A DNA stretch of 64,000 bases from an uncultured Bacteroidales bacterium. Its GTDB lineage: Bacteria > Bacteroidota > Bacteroidia > Bacteroidales > F082. Shown piece by piece: positions 8,738 to 16,517 of this stretch (positions within the stretch are counted from its first letter, which is position 1; every line of letters begins with the position of its first letter). The translations under genes and the position numbers were made by a program. Where the stretch lies: the NCBI GenBank assembly GCA_947305795.1, contig CAMZEK010000003.1, positions 35,352 to 99,351 on the forward strand, in the 5' to 3' direction. A model generated the notes under the pieces. That model made no database searches, had not been told where the DNA came from, and worked only from the letters and a program-made list of their open reading frames with translations.

Positions 8738-9862
8738 CTACATTCCCAACATTTTAGTATAACACCTACGTCGTTTAATTTTCTCTTCGTCAAACCGTTT
8801 CCATTGGTTCTGAATCGCGTAATTCTCTTCCAAATTGGAGTTGGTTTCGGCATAGTCAATCCGTTTGAGCATCTTCATCATTTCGGAGGAAATAATGACG
8901 CTTACGCCTCGATTGAGCCATTCAGGTTCGACACCGATGATGCAAAGGTCGATGACATTGGGCTTTTTCAAGGCTTTGAGCAGCCTTATGAGCGTAAGGG
9001 GTGTCAATCGTCCGCCCGAAGGTCTCACTGCGTCGGCGATGGCGGGGAAAGCCAGTCCGAAGCAAATCATCTTTTCGTTCTCGTCAAGGATGACGGCGGC
9101 ATATTTCACATCGATGACGAGTTTGAAATTGTCGATCATCATCTTTTTCATGCCTTCGGTGAAGGGCACGGTGCCATAAAGCAGTTCGTAGGACTTGTCC
9201 AACAATTCAAAAATGCCGTCGGCGTATTTTTTGATGAAATCATTGGTGTTGCGCGCTGTGCCGATGTGCAGGTTGTAGCGTTTCATCACGAAGGCGGCCA
9301 ACTTGTCGACCTCGTCACTTCCTTCTTTGGGAACGCGGAGGCGACTACCCGTCCAATCGACATCTTTTCGATAACCGTAGTTTTCGATAAAGGTCTGATA
9401 ATAAGGGTAGTTATATGATTCCTCAAAAGTGGCGGGATAGTCAAACCCTTCAATGAGCAGGCCTTCGCGTTCGAGGTCGGAATAGCCCAAAGGCCCTATG
9501 ACCTCATTCATGCCTTTAGTGACGGCCCAGTCTTCCACCGTTTTGAGCAGTTTTTGCGCAGCTTCTTCATCCTCAATGACATCAAAACGGGTGAAACGCA
9601 CTTGTTTTTTGCCTGTCTTCTCATTGGCAGCACGTTGCACGATGCCCGAAATGCGTCCCGCCATCTTGCCGTCTTTGTAGGCATTGAAAAAGACAGACTC
9701 GCACATATCGTTGTAAACGAAATCCTTACGGAAGATTTTCCTCTCGTCCATGTACAAGGGCGGGGTGAAATAAGGGGCCCCTTTGTAGAGTTTCAGCGGA
9801 AAGTCCAGGAATTCTTTCTGTTGCTTCTTTGTTAATACTTCTGTTACCGTTATCACTGACAA
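8738..9862 (-). CDS. GNAT-like acyltransferase, ~374 aa (YghO / bacterial ceramide synthase-like family suspected)
   Basis: FLDFPLKLYKGAPYFTPPLYMDERKIF..., AGRISGIVQRAANEKTGKKQVRFTRFDVIEDEEAAQKLL, VIGPLGYSDLEREGLLIEGFD; paralog of 24833..25948. Confidence 0.65.
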   Translation of the reverse strand: MSVITVTEVLTKKQQKEFLDFPLKLYKGAPYFTPPLYMDERKIFRKDFVYNDMCESVFFNAYKDGKMAGRISGIVQRAANEKTGKKQVRFTRFDVIEDEEAAQKLLKTVEDWAVTKGMNEVIGPLGYSDLEREGLLIEGFDYPATFEESYNYPYYQTFIENYGYRKDVDWTGSRLRVPKEGSDEVDKLAAFVMKRYNLHIGTARNTNDFIKKYADGIFELLDKSYELLYGTVPFTEGMKKMMIDNFKLVIDVKYAAVILDENEKMICFGLAFPAIADAVRPSGGRLTPLTLIRLLKALKKPNVIDLCIIGVEPEWLNRGVSVIISSEMMKMLKRIDYAETNSNLEENYAIQNQWKRFDEEKIKRRRCYTKMLGM

Positions 9863-9896
9863 TAATCTTTAAATCTTTGAATCTTAAATCTTTAAA

Positions 9897-10766
9897 TCAC
9901 CTATGCTTAGCATGGAAGCAGATGCCCAAGCCATTAGGCCCGCAGTGGCTGCCGATAGTGGGATTGACGACGGTGGTGATGACGTTCAGGTCTTGGCCGA
10001 ACTTCTCTTTTAACAATCTTTCCGCTTCGGCGGCGATGTCGGGGCAGTCTGAGTGGCCGATGACCACGCGGTGGGCTTTCACGTCCTCGCCGAGTTCCTC
10101 GACGTATTTTACCAAACGTGCAATGGCTTTGGCTCGACCCGTCTCCTTGCCAATGCTCACCATCTTGCCCTCGTCGTTGAGGTAGATGATGGGACGGATG
10201 CCGATGAAGCCGCCCATCGTAGCTGCCAAGCCGCTCACGCGACCGCTACGACGGAAGAACTTCAGATCGTCGGCGAAGAAGTACATTGGGAATTTCGGCA
10301 CCTCGACTTTGGCCCATTCCACGATTTCCTCAGCGGTCTTGCCATCTTTCAGCAGGTTGGCTACTTCAAGGACAACATTGTAGCACAACGCGCTGATACC
10401 CAATGTGTCAACGGTGTAAAACTTCCTTTCGGGATATTTCGCTTTCAGTTTTTCCACCGCCTGATTCATGATGGTGAAGGTGTTGGAAGTGCCCGATGAG
10501 AAATGCGCATAAAGAATGTCGTTTCCAGCCGCAAATTCAGGCTCAAAATATTGTGTATAAGCTTCTTCGCTCATGGCACTTGTAGTCGGCATGGTGCCAG
10601 CGCGAAGCATGTCATAGAACTTGTGGGAATCAAATTCCTCGAAGTCAACGTAAGGATAAATTACTTGATTATCAATGGTGTACGGCATACTAATCAGTTT
10701 GATGCCATACGCAGCGCACTCCTTGGGAGTGATATCGCAATCGGTGTCGCTAAAAAAGGTCAGCAT
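9897..10766 (-). CDS. fakB: DegV family fatty-acid-binding protein (FakB-like)
   Basis: FFSDTDCDITPKECAAYGIKLISMPY, PTTSAMSEEAY, HFSSGTSNTF, FFADDLKFFRRSGRVSGL, NPTIGSHCGPNGLGI; adjacent to FakA-like gene. Confidence 0.85.
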   Translation of the reverse strand: MLTFFSDTDCDITPKECAAYGIKLISMPYTIDNQVIYPYVDFEEFDSHKFYDMLRAGTMPTTSAMSEEAYTQYFEPEFAAGNDILYAHFSSGTSNTFTIMNQAVEKLKAKYPERKFYTVDTLGISALCYNVVLEVANLLKDGKTAEEIVEWAKVEVPKFPMYFFADDLKFFRRSGRVSGLAATMGGFIGIRPIIYLNDEGKMVSIGKETGRAKAIARLVKYVEELGEDVKAHRVVIGHSDCPDIAAEAERLLKEKFGQDLNVITTVVNPTIGSHCGPNGLGICFHAKHR

Positions 10767-10800
10767 GGTATGTGGTATTTTGTTGTTGGACTATGACCAG

Positions 10801-10876
10801 TGACTATGACTATGACAGCTTTTACGAAAGATATGAAGTTCATCGATTCCGATTATGCTGTCATGGTCATTGTCAC
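10801..10876. repeat. Imperfect inverted repeat in fakA-fakB gap
   Basis: tgactatgactatgacagc (10801) versus gctgtcatggtcattgtca (10857); 17/19 complementary. Confidence 0.6.
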
Positions 10877-10897
10877 AAGTCATTGTCGAAAATTCAT

Positions 10898-12535
10898 TCA
10901 TATACAAACGATTATATAATCATAAACCGGCTGTGCGCCGTTGTTCAACATAATTTCAAGGTTTTTGTATTGGGTTTGCAGGTCGGCGATGAGTTTTTCG
11001 GCCTCATTTTGAGGCACTTGCTCCCCGAAGAAGATGAGCATCACGTCGCGGGAGGCGGCGCCAAGGCGTTCCACCAAGGCTTTGGCGGCGGTTTCGCGGT
11101 CGGGACTGTCGGAAAGGAGTTGCTTGCCGCTGTAACCGACAAAGTCACCCGTGTGGACGCTCACTTGCTCGCCTTCGGCATCGCGGATGGCGGTGGAGAC
11201 CATGCCCGTCACCACAGACTGCATGATTTCCGTAACGCTGGCGATGACTTCGTCAACATTGGGATTGTCGCGGTCGATGGAACCGATGCCGTAGTAGCCT
11301 TCGCCGATGGTGGATGATGGAAGCACGTGAATGTCAGCATTTTTATAAAGTTCAGCAGCTTGGTCGGCGGCCATCTTGATGTTCTTGTTGTTGGGGAAAA
11401 CGAGGATGTGTTGAGCGTTGATTTTCGCAAAGGCATCCAAGAAGTCTTGTGTCGCGGGGTTCATCGTTTGTCCGCCTGCAATCACCTCGTCGACGCCAAA
11501 TTCACGGAAGGCATCGATGAGACCTTCGCCCGAGGCCACCGTTACCACACCGTATTTCTTCGGGGGTGTCTTGAACGAGGCGTTGTTCTGGTTGGTCGAT
11601 TGGTGGTGTTGCAGCGCCATGTTCTCAATCTTGATGGTCAGGAACTCGCCGTATTTCTGCATTTCGTTGAGAATCACGCCAGGCGTGAAGGTATGCACAT
11701 GCACTTTTATGATGGAGCCTTCACGGAAGGCCACTACCGACTCACCCACACGGTTCAAGTAGTCGAAAATCACGTTCTCGTCGAAAGTGTCTAAATTGAC
11801 CTTAGAGCGCATCAGACGGAGCAGGAATTCAGTGCAATAACCAAACTCCAAAGTGCTGTTTTCGGTGAATTTGTCAAGTTCTACGGTGGGTGCTGAAGCT
11901 GTCGTTGGGACAATTTCTTCCTCAGAAATTTGGCCGTTCAAGGCATCGTTCATGCCACGGAAGATACTCAACAAACCCGCACCGCCGCTATCGACCACGC
12001 CAGCGTCTTTCAGCACTTGCAGCAGTTCGGGTGTGTGGTCTAAGGAAACCTGCATGGCCTCCAATAAAGTCTCAAAATAGTGGTTCAAGTCCGAACTTGC
12101 ATCGGCATCCGCTACGCCTTCGCGTAACACGGTGATGATGGTGCCTTCGACGGGAACGGGAACAGATTTATAAGCTTCTTCCACAGCCGATTGCATGGCT
12201 TTGGTAAAGGTTTCTGTGTCCGCTTCGATGACTCCTTGCAAACCTTTGGCAAGCCCGGCGAAAATGCGTGAAAGGATGACACCCGAGTTGCCCCTCGCGC
12301 CAAGCAACATCCCTGACGAGGCCGCCGAAGCCAGTTCAGACAACGTTCCGAGATGATTCTTGAGCGTATCGCAGCCTGCCTTGAGGGTCATCAGCATGTT
12401 GTCGCCAGTGTCGCCATCGGGGATGGGGAAAACATTCAAGTCGTTGATGACCTTTTTGTCTCTGCCCAATTGTACTGCGCCTTGGCGCAACATTGCGGCG
12501 AAAGTTAGGCTATCGAGTTCATTTGTTTTCTGCAT
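10898..12535 (-). CDS. fakA: DAK2-domain fatty acid kinase FakA-like
   Basis: FPIPDGDTGDNMLMTLKAG kinase motif, SSGMLLGARGNSGVILSRIFAGLAKGL, C-terminal EDD-type region; ~545 aa as for FakA. Confidence 0.88.
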   Translation of the reverse strand: MQKTNELDSLTFAAMLRQGAVQLGRDKKVINDLNVFPIPDGDTGDNMLMTLKAGCDTLKNHLGTLSELASAASSGMLLGARGNSGVILSRIFAGLAKGLQGVIEADTETFTKAMQSAVEEAYKSVPVPVEGTIITVLREGVADADASSDLNHYFETLLEAMQVSLDHTPELLQVLKDAGVVDSGGAGLLSIFRGMNDALNGQISEEEIVPTTASAPTVELDKFTENSTLEFGYCTEFLLRLMRSKVNLDTFDENVIFDYLNRVGESVVAFREGSIIKVHVHTFTPGVILNEMQKYGEFLTIKIENMALQHHQSTNQNNASFKTPPKKYGVVTVASGEGLIDAFREFGVDEVIAGGQTMNPATQDFLDAFAKINAQHILVFPNNKNIKMAADQAAELYKNADIHVLPSSTIGEGYYGIGSIDRDNPNVDEVIASVTEIMQSVVTGMVSTAIRDAEGEQVSVHTGDFVGYSGKQLLSDSPDRETAAKALVERLGAASRDVMLIFFGEQVPQNEAEKLIADLQTQYKNLEIMLNNGAQPVYDYIIVCI

Positions 12536-15002
12536 GGGCTTTCTTTTTCAATACACTCCGTCTATAGGCTGGAATCTTCATCAGCTGCCAAAATACAAAC
12601 GGCTGCAGCGAGTATGAAATCATGATGGTTGAGGCCATGCCGATGAGGGTGCTCAGACCAATGGAACGGATGGCTGGATGAACCGCAAACAGCAGCGAAG
12701 TCACCACAATGACAAGGATGATGGCTGAGAAGAAGATGGCTACCTTGTGCCAGGTAAGCACGTCTCTGTTGCCTGTCCGCGCTTGCGAGAGCAGGCCTTC
12801 GGTGATGAAAATGCTGTAATCCACACCCACACCGAAGATGAAGGTCGAAATGATGATGCTGACCAGGTTGAATTCTAGGCCGATGAGAGCCATGTAGCCC
12901 TGAACCATGAACCAGCTGAGTACCATTGGGAGGAAAGAAAGGAGGGCCGTAATGAGATTGCGGAACGAGACCAACAATATCAGCAGCACGAAAAGTGATG
13001 AAATCCAAACGGCAATGTTGAAGTCGTCATGAATGACTTCAACCATACTCTTGCAGTAGTAGAACGGTTCCAAAACAAAGGTCTTTGGGTTGACAACCAA
13101 AGCATCGGTCACAATGTCTTTTTCGTCAAAGCGCATGGCGACATCGGTGAACACCATGTATTGGTTGTCGGCATTGCATTCGATGAAATTGCCAAGTAGA
13201 TTCTCGGGCACCACACCGCTTTTTATCAGCGAAGCAGGCTCATAATCGGCATTCAGCAGTTCCTTAAAATCATAGAACATCATCGGGTCGAGGCCAAAGT
13301 CCAAAGCTCCTTTCTCGATTTGCGAGATGGCAAAAGTCTTCCGTCCCTCAGTCCAGAAGGCGTTCCATGCGGCGATGCGCTGTTCTTGGTCCGTTTGCGT
13401 CACGAAGAGCTTGGGAATGATGTCAGTATAGGCATGTACGACTCCTTGTTTTGCTAGCGTGTCCAAAATGAGCATCAGCGACTTGTCGGCCTCCAAAGCT
13501 TCGTCGATGTCGGTGGAAACCGTAGCGAAATACAAATGGAAGAAGCCGTCGTTGTTCTTTTCGTTGAAAAGAGATTCGGCGGTTACCTCGGATGGCGAGT
13601 TGTAATCAAGATTGCGCAGGTCACTGTCAAACTTCACCTTAGGTGAGAAGATGATGCCCACCACGAGAATAACCACCATCAGCGCGAGGAACCAAGGTTT
13701 CTTGTCGAAAGGCAGATTGTTGAGGCGTGAGATACGTCGGAAGGTCTTGTCATCTGCCTTAGCATTCCGTTTCGGCAGAAAATGAGGCAGGAAGATGAGG
13801 GCAAACATTGTGCTTCCGAACAAGGCAAACGAGGCGAACAGGCCAAAATCACGGAGCAAATCGCTCTCGGTGAAAAGCAGGCTACAAAATGCGCCAATCG
13901 TTGTAATACACCCTAAGAAAACTGGTGTGGACTCATCCGACAACAATTTTTCAGGGTCGCCGACAAAGAAATGGTGGATGAGCACGTGCAGGCAGTAACT
14001 GATGGCAACGCCCAAGATAATCGCACCTAAACCCAATGCCATCAGCGACATGCCGCCTTTAATCCAATAGATGCAGGCCAACGAGAAGAAGGCACCGTAG
14101 ATTATGGGAAGCAAAAGCTCCCAAAGGAACGAGAAGCTTCTGAAACATAACCAAATAAGTATCAATATCAAAATCAACGAAATACCCACCGTCACCACCA
14201 AATCAGAACGGATGCGTCCAGCATTCGACACGCTGCCGATAGGGTCGCCATGGGCATGGACTTTCACATCTGGATGCATCGACTCAAAGTCTTTCTGCGC
14301 ACGAGAAAGCATCTTGGAAAAGTCGGTCGAAGCTCGCGAGTCCAGCGAGCGGAAGGCAGGAGCAAGATAGGCAATGGCCACGGTGCTGTCGGGACAAAAT
14401 AGCTGTCCATCGATGATGTTATAGCTGTTGCTGGCACTCAAAAACACCTCGCCGAGCACCACGCCCCTCAAGTTGAGTGGGTCGTAGGCGATGGCTTGGG
14501 TAAGATCGCCCGTCTCGTCTTCCATCATCTGTTCGTAGTTGACCCACATCTGCTTTTCGATGGCCTTTGGTTCCAAGGCTTTTTCAAAATCGCGATAAGC
14601 CGAAGTGTCAATGAAGGAAGGAATATGCTCTAATACGAAATCCAAAGCATTGATAGCCACCTCGGGTTCCATCTTATATAAAACGTTGGAAATGAAATGG
14701 GTCGATGAGTCTCGCTCAAAAAGAAGGTCGATAAATTCATCCATCTTTTCACTCAACACCTGAGGCGATAGCCTTTCCTCAGCCGAAGTCACTTGGATGT
14801 ATATCTTATCTTTCAATTGTATCGAGGAGAATGCCAACTGACTCTCCACGTTCGATTCGGGCAACAATTTGGTGATATCTTCCTCATAATGCAACCTCAG
14901 GCCAAAAAATAAAAAGACGATTGTGGAAAGCACTAAAATGATGTACATCAAAGTTTTATGGTGCTCAAAGAAACGGTATATCGGCAAAAATACTATGTGC
15001 AT
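12519..15002 (-). CDS. MMPL/RND superfamily lipid exporter
   Basis: 827 aa with two blocks of ~5-6 TM helices (ILILILIWLCFRSFSFLWELLLPIIYG; GVGVDYSIFITEGLL); overlaps fakA by 17 bp. Confidence 0.85.
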   Translation of the reverse strand: MHIVFLPIYRFFEHHKTLMYIILVLSTIVFLFFGLRLHYEEDITKLLPESNVESQLAFSSIQLKDKIYIQVTSAEERLSPQVLSEKMDEFIDLLFERDSSTHFISNVLYKMEPEVAINALDFVLEHIPSFIDTSAYRDFEKALEPKAIEKQMWVNYEQMMEDETGDLTQAIAYDPLNLRGVVLGEVFLSASNSYNIIDGQLFCPDSTVAIAYLAPAFRSLDSRASTDFSKMLSRAQKDFESMHPDVKVHAHGDPIGSVSNAGRIRSDLVVTVGISLILILILIWLCFRSFSFLWELLLPIIYGAFFSLACIYWIKGGMSLMALGLGAIILGVAISYCLHVLIHHFFVGDPEKLLSDESTPVFLGCITTIGAFCSLLFTESDLLRDFGLFASFALFGSTMFALIFLPHFLPKRNAKADDKTFRRISRLNNLPFDKKPWFLALMVVILVVGIIFSPKVKFDSDLRNLDYNSPSEVTAESLFNEKNNDGFFHLYFATVSTDIDEALEADKSLMLILDTLAKQGVVHAYTDIIPKLFVTQTDQEQRIAAWNAFWTEGRKTFAISQIEKGALDFGLDPMMFYDFKELLNADYEPASLIKSGVVPENLLGNFIECNADNQYMVFTDVAMRFDEKDIVTDALVVNPKTFVLEPFYYCKSMVEVIHDDFNIAVWISSLFVLLILLVSFRNLITALLSFLPMVLSWFMVQGYMALIGLEFNLVSIIISTFIFGVGVDYSIFITEGLLSQARTGNRDVLTWHKVAIFFSAIILVIVVTSLLFAVHPAIRSIGLSTLIGMASTIMISYSLQPFVFWQLMKIPAYRRSVLKKKAHAENK

Positions 15003-15062
15003 GCGGTTGCATTTTTAAAAGTTACAAAGGTACTACATTTTTTCCATTTAAAGACCATTTTC

Positions 15063-15103
15063 AAAAAAAACATCCGTGCCGATTCTTCAGCACGGATGTT
15101 TTT
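15063..15103 (-). terminator. Rho-independent terminator downstream of flavodoxin-like gene
   Basis: aaaaaacatccgtgc cgattcttca gcacggatgttttt hairpin with T-tract. Confidence 0.8.
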
Positions 15104-15119
15104 CGTTTAATTGTTGTGT

Positions 15120-15716
15120 TTACAGGCCCTTGACCCACTTTTCCAACGTGTCTTTTGAGGCGCCGTTCAGCAGTTTGCCTTCTTTCCAGTTAAGGTTGGG
15201 ATAGGCTGCTTTCAGGTCGCTACAAGCCTGCTTAATGTCGCTTCCGCCTGAAGTGGCAAAAGGAATGATGGTCTTGCCCGTAAAATCGTAGGCTTCCATG
15301 AAAGTGTTAACGATCGTAGGGGCAGTGTACCACCAAATGGGGAAGCCGACGTATACGACATCATAGTCAGTCATGTTGGACAGTTTACCTGTGATGGCAG
15401 GACGCGAACTCTTGTTGGTCATCTCCAAAGTGGAGCGCGATTTTTTGTCGCGCCAGTTGAGGTCGGCGTCGGTGTAAGGCTGTTCGGGTCTGATTTCGTG
15501 AAGGTCGCCGCCTGATACTTCGGCTAGTTGTCTGGCTACGTTAGCGGTAACGCCAGAGGCTGAAAAATAAGCTACTAAGGTTTTCATTTCTTTTTTCTCC
15601 TGAGGGTTGGCTACTTGTTTGTTGTCTTTGCTATCTATTTTGTTGTTCTGTTGGGCGCAGGCCGGAAGGACGATGGCTATGGTGAGCGCAAAGATAAAAG
15701 TGAGTTTGTGTGTCAT
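15120..15716 (-). CDS. Flavodoxin-like protein with lipoprotein signal peptide
   Basis: VLPACAQQ lipobox; then MKTLVAYFSASGVTANVARQLAEVSGGDLHEIRPEQPYT, YVGFPIWWYTAPTIVNTFME. Internal ATG at 15587 would give a cytosolic form. Confidence 0.85.
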   Translation of the reverse strand: MTHKLTFIFALTIAIVLPACAQQNNKIDSKDNKQVANPQEKKEMKTLVAYFSASGVTANVARQLAEVSGGDLHEIRPEQPYTDADLNWRDKKSRSTLEMTNKSSRPAITGKLSNMTDYDVVYVGFPIWWYTAPTIVNTFMEAYDFTGKTIIPFATSGGSDIKQACSDLKAAYPNLNWKEGKLLNGASKDTLEKWVKGL

Positions 15717-15728
15717 GGTACAATGTAT

Positions 15729-16496
15729 TTAAAAGTCAGATTGCAAAAATACTGATTTTTTTCTCACGGGTTGTGCTATTTCTGAAACGCGTAGAGTGGT
15801 TGCATCTAAGTGCTTCGTATCTGTCTGAAGCAATTGTTTAAGGGCGCGTGGAGCGCGTGTAGACCAATACTCTATATTTCGGATGGAATGAAGGTCAGAG
15901 CCTGCAATGTTGTAGTAATTCTGCTTAAGGAGCCAGCGAGCCTTGTCCCTCGCTTCGGAGCCATAGGCACCTGCCACCGACGAGAGGTTTAACTGAAAAC
16001 GGATATCCTTATTCTTTAGCGCGGTATAGCGTTCCTTGCCCATATATACATAACGTTCGGGGTGGGCTAGCATGGGATAATACCCTTTCTGCTTGATACG
16101 AGACAAAATTGCGTCCATATCCATTGGCGGAGTGAAATATGAAGTTTCCACCAAAAGTTGGTTATGCTCCTCGCCTAATGTCAACAAATCACCTTGTTCC
16201 AACCGCTCTTCAAAAAGAGCATCCATCATATATTCTGCCGCAAGATGTAACTTGATTGGCCCTTGGTATGCTTCACAAAGCTCGGCGAAACGTGCTTGCA
16301 GATTTGCCGTTGTATTGGGGATATCCTCCATGATATGAGGCGTGCACCACACCTCTGCAATGCCAAGCTGAGCATATTGTTCCAGAACTTTCAGCGACAC
16401 CTCCATTTTTTTCACTCCATCGTCCACTCCGGGAAGTATGTGGGAGTGGTGGTCAGTGAAGTTGGTGAGCAGGGAAGATATTTTATGGAAAAACAT
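15729..16496 (-). CDS. CpsB/CapC-family (PHP) tyrosine-protein phosphatase
   Basis: DHHSHILPGVDDGVKKMEVSL, EVWCTPHIMEDIPN, PMLAHPERY, GSDLHS. Confidence 0.9.
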   Translation of the reverse strand: MFFHKISSLLTNFTDHHSHILPGVDDGVKKMEVSLKVLEQYAQLGIAEVWCTPHIMEDIPNTTANLQARFAELCEAYQGPIKLHLAAEYMMDALFEERLEQGDLLTLGEEHNQLLVETSYFTPPMDMDAILSRIKQKGYYPMLAHPERYVYMGKERYTALKNKDIRFQLNLSSVAGAYGSEARDKARWLLKQNYYNIAGSDLHSIRNIEYWSTRAPRALKQLLQTDTKHLDATTLRVSEIAQPVRKKSVFLQSDF

Positions 16497-16517
16497 ACAA
16501 ATTAGAATTCCAAAGAT

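Noticed and set aside
6735-15002. Aryl-polyene/flexirubin cluster (LolA, MMPL, ACP present)
   Set aside because: No ketosynthase, ketoreductase, dehydratase or ammonia-lyase genes; FakAB/PlsX points to fatty-acid activation instead.
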